DNA of 12,876 nucleotides from Spirochaetaceae bacterium. GTDB taxonomy: Bacteria > Spirochaetota > Spirochaetia > Treponematales > Treponemataceae. A program made the position numbers and the translations under genes. Below the pieces are notes generated by a model. The model ran no database searches. It was not told where the DNA came from and saw only the letters and a program-made list of their open reading frames with translations. This document shows positions 6,976 to 12,283 of this stretch, one piece after another. Position 1 is the stretch's first letter; the number at the start of each line of letters is the position of its first letter. The DNA lies in assembly GCA_031285525.1 (NCBI GenBank), contig JAITWB010000139.1, forward strand, positions 1 to 12,876. Reading direction: 5' to 3'.

Positions 6976-7024
6976 GGTAACCTCGTCTGTATATTTATGC
7001 ATTCACATACAATGCAGTGTAATA

Positions 7025-7051
7025 CTTATACAATATGGGGGGGAATGTCAA
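7025..7051 (-). promoter_or_regulatory. Citrate synthase promoter with a G7/C7 tract in the spacer
   Basis: On the minus strand TTGACA (7046-7051) is followed after only 15 bases by TATAAG (7025-7030). The spacer holds seven consecutive C residues (G7 on the plus strand, 7037-7043). The short spacing would weaken the promoter, and gain of one or two bases in the tract would bring it to the optimum. Confidence 0.5.
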
Positions 7052-7055
7052 GGTG

Positions 7056-7874
7056 TCATTGATACTGCTTGAGTCCTTCCCGGGAGAGTCCTGCCAGTAA
7101 TTCGATGTATCCGCGGATGGGGCTCGCCTGTATTTTGGGGATGAGTACTTCTTCGACCTGGAAGAAGCCGACGTCGCTGGTCATGAGGATTTCTATGCGG
7201 ATGGGTTTTTCGAGTCCCTTTATGAGGGATACCGATTCGATGGAGTGGGAGGAGTATTTGTGGATGTCTCCGACCTTGGGTTCTCTGCTGAGGGTCATGG
7301 GGATTCGGGCGCGGCCTTTTTCCATGTCGCAGCCGTCGGCGATGAGGATGACTCCCGCTTCTATCGAGTGTATTTTGTGGATTCCCATGTGACCCGCTAT
7401 GCCTTCGACGGCGAGGGAGCGGATGACGCTTTGTTGAGGGATATTTCCCGGGTAGAGGATTGCCAAAAGCCTGTCCAGTATGGGGATGGCGAGATTTATG
7501 CCGAATATCTCATGATCCTGCCTTCCGACGGTCATGCCGATGTCGTGGAGGAAGGCGGCGCAGATGACTGCTGTGAGGCTGTCGTCGAAGGTGCCGATCT
7601 TTTCCTTTTGGAGGGATGTCTGAATATCCGCATCCCGGAGTAGGGACATCATGTGGATGGCGTTATGGGTGACCGTTTTCATGTGCACCGGTCCGTGGTC
7701 GTTATATCCGAGCCTGACAATACTGACGTTGTTGGCGTAATCCTGCAGCGCCTTTACCTGTTCATCCTGTATCAGCAGTTCCGCAGCCTTGAGGGCATTT
7801 CCTTCTGCTGAAAGCAGGGAGAGGAGTTTTTTCTCCAGCGACAGTTCTTTAGGCGATTTATCTGAGTGTTTCAT
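7056..7874 (-). CDS. HD-domain phosphohydrolase
   Basis: This 272-residue protein (from the ATG at 7874) belongs to the HD superfamily of metal-dependent phosphohydrolases. Candidate metal ligands are His60/His64 (NDHGPVH), the pair His110-Asp111 (AAFLHDIGM) and Asp180 in ADGCDMEKGRARIP. The last motif is similar to archaeal-type HD proteins with 'AD..D..KGRARI'. Helices before residue 60 may form a small N-terminal domain, and the C-terminal 60 residues include a predicted beta-strand region (IEILMTSDVGFFQVEEVLIP). The substrate is not evident. An upstream in-frame ATG at 7910 would add a hydrophobic tail but overlaps the -35 box, so 7874 is preferred. It lacks a Shine-Dalgarno and a -10 ends seven bases upstream, suggesting a leaderless mRNA. 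Citrate synthase follows but has its own promoter. Confidence 0.8.
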   Translation of the reverse strand: MKHSDKSPKELSLEKKLLSLLSAEGNALKAAELLIQDEQVKALQDYANNVSIVRLGYNDHGPVHMKTVTHNAIHMMSLLRDADIQTSLQKEKIGTFDDSLTAVICAAFLHDIGMTVGRQDHEIFGINLAIPILDRLLAILYPGNIPQQSVIRSLAVEGIAGHMGIHKIHSIEAGVILIADGCDMEKGRARIPMTLSREPKVGDIHKYSSHSIESVSLIKGLEKPIRIEILMTSDVGFFQVEEVLIPKIQASPIRGYIELLAGLSREGLKQYQ

Positions 7875-7881
7875 ACATACA

Positions 7882-7910
7882 AATATAGAACAAAAAAGGG
7901 GCAAAGTCAT
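7882..7910 (-). promoter_or_regulatory. Promoter placing transcription start at the ATG (HD gene)
   Basis: ATGACT (7905-7910), a 17-base spacer and TATATT (7882-7887) are followed after seven bases by the ATG at 7874. RNA should begin within a base of the start codon. Confidence 0.45.
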
Positions 7911-7960
7911 TACAGTAGTGGAAAAAGAGAGCGAGACCGCTTGTTCGAGTAGGAATGAAG

Positions 7961-8029
7961 ATGGGTATCTACGTGTGACGTAGACGGGTATCTATGTGTG
8001 GCGTAGACGGGTATCTATGTGTGGCGTAT
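7961..8029. repeat. Three-copy 23-bp tandem repeat (minisatellite)
   Basis: The unit ACGGGTATCTATGTGTGGCG followed by TAG/TAT is present at 7961-7983, 7984-8006 and 8007-8029. Copies 2 and 3 differ only in the last base; copy 1 has three changes. It fills most of the gap between the end of the ATP-grasp gene and the HD gene promoter. Confidence 0.85.
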
Positions 8030-8040
8030 TGCATTTGGGG

Positions 8041-8973
8041 TTAGAATGAAGAGACAAAGTAGAGCAGCGGTTCCGCTATAGCTATTCCGGTTTGTTTTTC
8101 CAGTTCCTCAAAGCCCGGGGAGGCGTTGAGTTCGCAGACGGCGAGCTCGGTTTGGCTCTTCCAGATGAAGTCTACGGTGCCGTAGGGTAATTGCGCCTTG
8201 GCGGCTATATCCAGAGCCATGTCTCGGTATTTTTGCGGAAAACAAGTTCCTTGCGGAAAGTCTGTTTCTGAAGAGAACTGAACTGGGCGAACGGTGCCGC
8301 CGGAGGAGCTGTTGGAGAGGATGCACTGTACAGCGCCGCTCTTTTCAGAGCCGCTTTGTCCCTGCCGTTCAACCGCAGCGAGGATTTCGCCGCCGCATAT
8401 GAAGACTCTGAGGTCTTTGCCGGGGGCGTAGGAGAGGTATTCCTGAAGAAGATAGTCCTCTGTCCCTTCCCGGTGCAGTTTTTCTGTAAAGGTATGCAGC
8501 TCTTCCGATGAGCGGAGGAGGGTGACGCCCCGGCCTCTGCTGCCGAAGACGGGTTTCGCTATGATGGGGTAGGGGAAGTCCGCTTCGACGGTTGGTAGGG
8601 AATTACTCAGTATTCCCAGGGTTTGAGGCGCTGGATAGTTGTTTTCTGCGAGAAAGCGCGCCGTTACTGTTTTGTCGTCGCAGATTTTCCGGCAGAACCG
8701 GGTGTTGGTGTGGGGGATGCCCGCTGTTTCGAGGGCGGTAAAGACCTCATCCGGTACGCTGCCCCGAACGAGAATCCGGTGATTCCGGTATGATCCGCTT
8801 TTGTATAGTCTGAGAAAGTCCATGGGCAGGAGTACTTCTACCGGGATGCGGAGCGCGGCTCCTGCTTCGAGAAAGCGTTTGACGGGGTAAAAAGAGCGTA
8901 TCCACTGGTAGTCAGTCGTGGCGAGTCCGTAGATAAGGAGTACGGGCGCTTTTAGCGCAGGCGCTTGCAACAC
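8041..8973 (-). CDS. RimK-like ATP-grasp ligase
   Basis: This 310-residue protein has the ATP-grasp architecture of the RimK/glutamate-ligase group, which joins a carboxylate to an amine through an acyl phosphate. A Rossmann-like N-terminal part covers residues 1-95. The ATP-grasp part follows: DDKTVTARFLAENNYPAPQT (99-118), the glycine-rich loop IIAKPVFGSRGRGV (137-150), the adenine-contacting LLQEYL (175-180), LRVFICGGE, and the metal-binding VDFIW (Asp268) and ELNASPGFEELE (Glu281, Asn283). The substrate is unknown. The start is GTG at 8973, four bases after the stop of the upstream 184-residue gene, with no clear Shine-Dalgarno, so translational coupling is likely. A Ser/Gly-rich stretch (205-226) replaces the usual 'R.N...GG' lid region. 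It could instead modify a small molecule or peptide. Confidence 0.85.
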   Translation of the reverse strand: MLQAPALKAPVLLIYGLATTDYQWIRSFYPVKRFLEAGAALRIPVEVLLPMDFLRLYKSGSYRNHRILVRGSVPDEVFTALETAGIPHTNTRFCRKICDDKTVTARFLAENNYPAPQTLGILSNSLPTVEADFPYPIIAKPVFGSRGRGVTLLRSSEELHTFTEKLHREGTEDYLLQEYLSYAPGKDLRVFICGGEILAAVERQGQSGSEKSGAVQCILSNSSSGGTVRPVQFSSETDFPQGTCFPQKYRDMALDIAAKAQLPYGTVDFIWKSQTELAVCELNASPGFEELEKQTGIAIAEPLLYFVSSF

Positions 8974-8976
8974 TTT

Positions 8977-9531
8977 TTAGTTCTGTTTTATTTCCATTGT
9001 CTCATGTATGGTCGAAGAGATCAGCTTGGCGAGTTTTTTCGCATCTATTAGGGGAACATTAGCTTCCCTGTTGAGGGTTTTTTCGAAAAAGAGCGCCATT
9101 ACGTCGTAGACTTCCGGGATCATGTAGAATATGAAGGCAAAGTTCATGCCTTCGGGCTTGAGGACGGTAAAGGAGGTCATCACATCCTGGGGGATTTTGT
9201 TGTACATGACCCGGTATTGGTTTTTTGTGGTATAGATGTTGAGGTCGTTGAAGCGGAGGGGGATCTTGTCTTTGCTGGAACGGACATAGGGCTCTACTGC
9301 TTTCTGGTTGTAAGATGAGGGTTCTACGAGGACGTACATTTTCTTACCGTTGGTTTGAAAGGTGATGCCTTCTCCTGTCAGGTAAAAACTCTTAACTGCA
9401 GCATAGGAGACTATCTCATAAATGGAATAAGCTGAGGCCGGTGAAAAAAACGATGAGACAATGTAGCCGTGATCCTTGGGGAGTCGATTTTGGTTGTATG
9501 CGTCATACAGATCCATTGCACGTATTGCCAT
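8977..9531 (-). CDS. Conserved-looking hypothetical protein, first gene of the ATP-grasp operon
   Basis: This 184-residue protein was not recognised. The ATG at 9531 was chosen because GGAGG (9540-9544) lies eight bases upstream; the longer open frame to 9588 would begin inside the promoter. It starts MAIRAMDLYDAYNQNRLPKD and is soluble, aromatic-rich and mixed alpha/beta. A central run of short strands (YVLVEPSSYN, LNIYTTKNQYRVMYNKIP) is followed by FAFIFYMIPEVYDVMALFF, hydrophobic but broken by charges, and then a C-terminal helix. The ATP-grasp gene starts four bases downstream, so the two are one operon and may act in the same modification reaction, for example as scaffold or substrate-binding partner. 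That link is inference from position only. Confidence 0.75.
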   Translation of the reverse strand: MAIRAMDLYDAYNQNRLPKDHGYIVSSFFSPASAYSIYEIVSYAAVKSFYLTGEGITFQTNGKKMYVLVEPSSYNQKAVEPYVRSSKDKIPLRFNDLNIYTTKNQYRVMYNKIPQDVMTSFTVLKPEGMNFAFIFYMIPEVYDVMALFFEKTLNREANVPLIDAKKLAKLISSTIHETMEIKQN

Positions 9532-9559
9532 GTACAGTTCCTCCAGTAAACTTGTGAAA

Positions 9560-9588
9560 AGTATATCCCACATTTCGGTAAAATGCAA
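9560..9588 (-). promoter_or_regulatory. Promoter of the 184-aa gene/ATP-grasp operon
   Basis: TTGCAT (9583-9588) and TATACT (9560-9565) are 17 bases apart. Transcription would start near 9553, giving a leader of about 22 bases that carries the GGAGG site. Confidence 0.6.
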
Positions 9589-9590
9589 AT

Positions 9591-9627
9591 AAAAAAGGCT
9601 GTCGATTATATAATCGGCAACCTTTTT
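9591..9627 (-). terminator. Terminator of the efp transcript
   Basis: AAAAAGGCTGTCGATT (9592-9607) pairs with AATCGGCAACCTTTTT (9612-9627) with one wobble and one mismatch. The core is the perfect palindrome CGATTATATAATCG. A and T runs flank it on both sides. It separates efp (stop at 9651) from the promoter of the next minus-strand operon. Confidence 0.8.
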
Positions 9628-9650
9628 CGTGAACTTGAGCGACAGATATA

Positions 9651-10214
9651 CTAGTTATTCACCCGTTCAACATATTCGTTGGTTTCGGTGTTTACCATGA
9701 CCTTTTCATCCTGTTTGATGAACAGGGGAACCCGGACGGTGAGTCCTGTTTCTGTTACGATAGGCTTGGTTGCGCCGGAAACCGTGTCTCCCCGGACATA
9801 GTTTTCGCTTTCTGCAACAACAAATACCATTTTCTGGGGGATCTTTACGTCGATGGGGTTTCCTTCCCAGATGAGGATGGGGTATTCCTGCCCTTCTTTT
9901 AGGTAGTACTTGAGGGTGTCGTTCAGCCCTTCCGGTACGTTGATGGTTTCAAATGACGCAATGTCCATGAAAACGTGGTTTTCGCCGTCACTGTACTGGT
10001 ACTGTCCGTCGTGTGTGTCCACGGTGGCATCTTCAACGTTATCCTGGGTCTTTATCGTCTGTGTGAGTACCGAACCATCTTTGAGGTTCTTCATCTTCAC
10101 ACGGGCAAAGGCTGAGCCTTTACCGGGGTTTACAAATTCACGTTCAACAACGAGGTAGGGTGAGTTCTTTATAAGCAGAACACTTCCCTTTGCGATATCG
10201 CCGCCTCTTATCAT
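9651..10214 (-). CDS. efp: Elongation factor P
   Basis: This 187-residue protein has the full EF-P length and three beta-barrel domains: KOW-like residues 1-64, OB domain from about 68 (DATVDTHDGQYQYSDGENHVFMD), and C-terminal OB with VRGDTVSGATKPIVTETGLT and VPLFIKQDEKVMVNTET. EF-P binds the ribosome between P and E sites and relieves stalling at consecutive prolines. The domain I tip reads NPGKGSAFARV, with Lys32 in the position of the E. coli Lys34 that EpmA lysylates, so a modified-lysine type is likely. No modification gene is visible in the window; the nearby ATP-grasp ligase is a different family. The ATG at 10214 has AGAGG about eight bases upstream, and promoter and terminator flank it as a single-gene unit. 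Confidence 0.96.
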   Translation of the reverse strand: MIRGGDIAKGSVLLIKNSPYLVVEREFVNPGKGSAFARVKMKNLKDGSVLTQTIKTQDNVEDATVDTHDGQYQYSDGENHVFMDIASFETINVPEGLNDTLKYYLKEGQEYPILIWEGNPIDVKIPQKMVFVVAESENYVRGDTVSGATKPIVTETGLTVRVPLFIKQDEKVMVNTETNEYVERVNN

Positions 10215-10247
10215 TTTTGTTACCTCTTCTCATACAAATTCAGCCAC

Positions 10248-10276
10248 AGTATAGCGTTTTTCCCGGCTCTTGACTA
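10248..10276 (-). promoter_or_regulatory. efp: Promoter of efp
   Basis: TAGTCA (10271-10276) and TATACT (10248-10253) are 17 bases apart, about 34 bases upstream of the ATG. The -35 box touches the left end of the purine-rich inverted repeat that follows deoC. Confidence 0.55.
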
Positions 10277-10415
10277 GGGAGGGGAGGGAAATAGAAAATA
10301 GAAAAGAGAAGGGAGAAAAGGAAGTCCCTCAGTTTTCGATATCTCGAACTCCTATTCCAACATCCCGGAAGTCCTTCCTCCCTTTTCTCATTTCTACCTT
10401 CTCATTTCTACCTTG
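10275..10415. repeat. Purine-rich gene-end repeat as an inverted pair (copy 4) overlapping the deoC end
   Basis: A plus-strand polypurine arm (10275-10323, GGGAAATAGAAAATAGAAAA then GAGAAGGGAG) faces a polypyrimidine arm (10370-10415). The right arm carries two exact tandem copies of CTCATTTCTACCTT (10387-10400 and 10401-10414), the same words found in the copies at 477 and 12257. The arms are imperfect inverted repeats around a 45-base centre that includes a small palindrome, TTCGATATCTCGAA. The right arm and centre lie inside the deoC reading frame. Confidence 0.6.
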
Positions 10416-11114
10416 TACTATGCTGATTCCGGCGGAGAATCCCAGTCTGTCTGCTCCGGCGTTGAGCATTGCCAGGGCGGTGTCGAGATCCCTGATGCCG
10501 CCGGAGGCTTTGACCCGCATGGAGGCGCCGACGGTTTTCTTCATGAGGGATACATCCGATACAGTAGCGCCTGCGGGTAGGGGGTTGCCGGATGCATCGT
10601 TGCCGGGGGCGCCGAAACCGGTGGAGGTTTTGACGAAATCCGCTCCTGCTTGTTTCGCTGCGAGGCAGGCGGCTTCTTTTTCTGCATCCGTGAGGTAGCA
10701 GGTTTCTATGATGACCTTGACTATGGCGGTTATGCCTGTTCTCTCTTGAGCTTCCCGCACCGCTTCGACCACAGCCCGTATGTCCGCCTCTACTGCGCTC
10801 AGATCGCCGTTTTTAAGGGCGCCGATGTTGATGACCATATCGACTTCCCTGGCGCCCTGGAGGACGGCATGGGAGGCTTCTGCCGCTTTGATACCGGTGG
10901 CGTTTGCGCCTAAGGGAAAGCCTATAACCGTACAGACTGCAACGCCGCTGCCTTCAAGTTCCCGAACTGCTAGGGGAACCCAGCAGGGGTTGATGCATAC
11001 GGAGTAAAAGCCGTATTCCCGGGCTTCGGCGCAGAGTTTTACGATGTCCTCTTTGACTGCCGTTGCCTTGAGCTGTGTGTGATCGATTGTTTTTGCCAGT
11101 GTTTCTGTGTTCAT
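10329..11114 (-). CDS. deoC: Deoxyribose-phosphate aldolase
   Basis: DeoC cleaves 2-deoxyribose-5-phosphate to glyceraldehyde-3-phosphate and acetaldehyde in deoxynucleoside catabolism. The 261-residue protein shows the class I aldolase TIM-barrel motifs: IDHTQLK (10-16), the proton-relay Asp92 in EVDMVINIG, the Schiff-base Lys162 in VKTSTGFG and Lys202 in VKASGGIR. Compared with usual DeoC, about ten residues ([12 protein letters not shown] region) are inserted after STGFG. The normal fold ends near ISIVQG (235). The last 26 residues, starting [15 protein letters not shown], are strongly basic and encoded by the purine-rich repeat, so they look like an acquired tail. The ATG has AAGGA seven bases upstream. 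The gene lies 27 bases after the Rpn gene with no clear promoter, so readthrough from it is likely. Confidence 0.95.
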   Translation of the reverse strand: MNTETLAKTIDHTQLKATAVKEDIVKLCAEAREYGFYSVCINPCWVPLAVRELEGSGVAVCTVIGFPLGANATGIKAAEASHAVLQGAREVDMVINIGALKNGDLSAVEADIRAVVEAVREAQERTGITAIVKVIIETCYLTDAEKEAACLAAKQAGADFVKTSTGFGAPGNDASGNPLPAGATVSDVSLMKKTVGASMRVKASGGIRDLDTALAMLNAGADRLGFSAGISIVQGRNEKVEMRKGRKDFRDVGIGVRDIEN

Positions 11115-11141
11115 GTTTTGTTCCTTTATAAAGCAATAATA

Positions 11142-11999
11142 CTATTTTTTATCCTTATCCGATGAAAGCCTTGCTTCAATTTCGTCTGTAGAAAGTCCCT
11201 GATGCAATAATTCGAGAAAATAGTTCCTTTCTTCTTCACGACCTTCTTCTCTCGCTTCTTCCTGCCAGACTTCTTTTGCGACATCCCAATTCCACTCGGT
11301 TATTAACATATTCGTTACCTCCGATGCGTTCTTTTCAAGAAACTCTTTCAATATATCATGTTCAAGACAGTATAGAATGGCTTTTTTAACAGCTTCTTCA
11401 TGACTCATCCCTAAACGTTCATACTCCCGTACCTTCGCTATAAAGGCACCGTATTCATAGAGTGTTCTACACTTTTTCGCTATTTCTTCGTTTTGCCCTT
11501 CATTGATATTGATAACCCGGACTTCAAGCTCCAGGGAGGGGGAAACGATGCTTTGGTTTGCTTTTTCTGGGGTTCCGAGGGAGCTTATATCTTCAAAGGC
11601 ATCTGACAGTTTTAACCGCTTCTCGTTAGGGTAAGGCTCTTTGCCATTGTACAGTACAAAAAACTCAGGACGGGGGATTTTTACCTGTTGTGATGAGTAA
11701 ATTTTCCTGTCACTTACTGTTTTTTCGTAGATTCGGGCAATGTACATGAGCAGTCGGAGCGCCATGTTTGGGTTTATCGTTGATTGATGCTCGATAACTA
11801 CGACTATTTTTCCATCTATTTCAAAAGAAAGGTCGTTAATTTTGTCCATATACAAAACATCTTGCAGAGTGTTTATTGTTATGGGCGTGTCTTTTGGTAG
11901 TTCTATTCCTTCAAGGGCATAATAAAGTTCCCGTAAGATATCGGGGTTATTGAAGATAAAAGAAAAAACGCTGCTTTTATATTTTAGGTTTGTACTCAC
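11142..11999 (-). CDS. Rpn family recombination-promoting nuclease / putative transposase (PD-(D/E)XK)
   Basis: This 285-residue protein matches the family annotated as 'T_den_put_tspse' or Rpn, related to E. coli RpnA DNA endonucleases and abundant in Treponema. It starts MSTNLKYKSSVFSFIFNNPD. The nuclease core carries Asp56 (NDLSFEIDGK) and Glu70/Gln72 (VVVIEHQS), then MALRLLMYIARIYEK. The C-terminus has the typical charged repeat EEAREEGREEERNYFLELL and a final helix, GLSTDEIEARL. The start is GTG at 11999 with AGGAGG seven bases upstream. It is AT-richer than deoC. No terminal repeats or second transposition gene flank it, so it looks like a resident accessory nuclease rather than a complete mobile element. 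Confidence 0.88.
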   Translation of the reverse strand: MSTNLKYKSSVFSFIFNNPDILRELYYALEGIELPKDTPITINTLQDVLYMDKINDLSFEIDGKIVVVIEHQSTINPNMALRLLMYIARIYEKTVSDRKIYSSQQVKIPRPEFFVLYNGKEPYPNEKRLKLSDAFEDISSLGTPEKANQSIVSPSLELEVRVININEGQNEEIAKKCRTLYEYGAFIAKVREYERLGMSHEEAVKKAILYCLEHDILKEFLEKNASEVTNMLITEWNWDVAKEVWQEEAREEGREEERNYFLELLHQGLSTDEIEARLSSDKDKK

Positions 12000-12032
12000 G
12001 TCACATCCTCCTGCCTATTGCACTATGAGGAA

Positions 12033-12061
12033 AGTATACCACGAAAACCTCCTCAAAGCAA
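12033..12061 (-). promoter_or_regulatory. Promoter of the Rpn gene
   Basis: TTGCTT (12056-12061), a 17-base spacer and the extended -10 TGGTATACT (core 12033-12038) lie upstream of the GTG start. The predicted leader of about 27 bases contains the AGGAGG site. Confidence 0.6.
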
Positions 12062-12110
12062 CAAATGAGCGCCTACGCCCACGTTCGTTTCATAAACAGA
12101 GAATCCTTCA

Positions 12111-12256
12111 CATTCCACATGGAATCCCGTCCATTCTACATGGAATCTTGTTCATTCCACATGGAATCCCGTCCATTCCACATGGAATCTTGTCCATTCC
12201 ACATGGAATCCTCTCCATTCTACATGGAATCCGTCACATTCCATGTAGAATCTCCC
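12111..12256. repeat. Seven-unit 21-bp tandem array with palindromic cores
   Basis: Seven contiguous units begin at 12111, 12132, 12153, 12174, 12195, 12216 and 12237. Each has the core ATTC(C/T)ACATGGAAT, an inverted repeat with ATTCC/GGAAT arms, then a variable C/T-rich heptamer. In the seventh unit the core is ATTCCATGTAGAAT, the exact reverse complement of the core in units 2 and 6. The unit length is a multiple of three, so the array stays open in several frames. There is no spacer diversity or cas gene. The array ends directly against the purine-rich element at 12257-12283. Confidence 0.9.
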
Positions 12257-12283
12257 TTTTACCTTCTCATTTCTCCCTTGTTA
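12257..12283 (-). repeat. Purine-rich gene-end repeat, copy 5
   Basis: On the minus strand this reads TAACAAGGGAGAAATGAG and then AAGGTAAAA. As in copy 1, the first three bases are the stop codon of the gene it follows, here the beta-helix protein. It is a solo copy and runs straight into the 21-bp array. Confidence 0.6.

Noticed and set aside
9591..9627. Riboswitch or attenuator for the 184-aa gene
   Set aside because: The hairpin lies upstream of that gene's -35 box, so it is not in its leader. It is better explained as the efp terminator.
11142..11999. Complete insertion sequence around the Rpn 'putative transposase'
   Set aside because: No terminal inverted repeats or target duplications were found at either end; the gene has an ordinary promoter and close spacing to deoC.
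12001..12042. Short upstream frame (13 codons, GTG at 12042 with GAGGAGG before it, ending ATG TGA next to the Rpn start) as a leader peptide
   Set aside because: The extended -10 of the best promoter lies inside it, so the predicted transcript would not include its start. It would matter only if an upstream promoter exists.
12111..12256. CRISPR array
   Set aside because: Units are contiguous with 14-bp cores and 7-base variable parts that are themselves similar. There are no spacer-length unique sequences, leader or cas genes.
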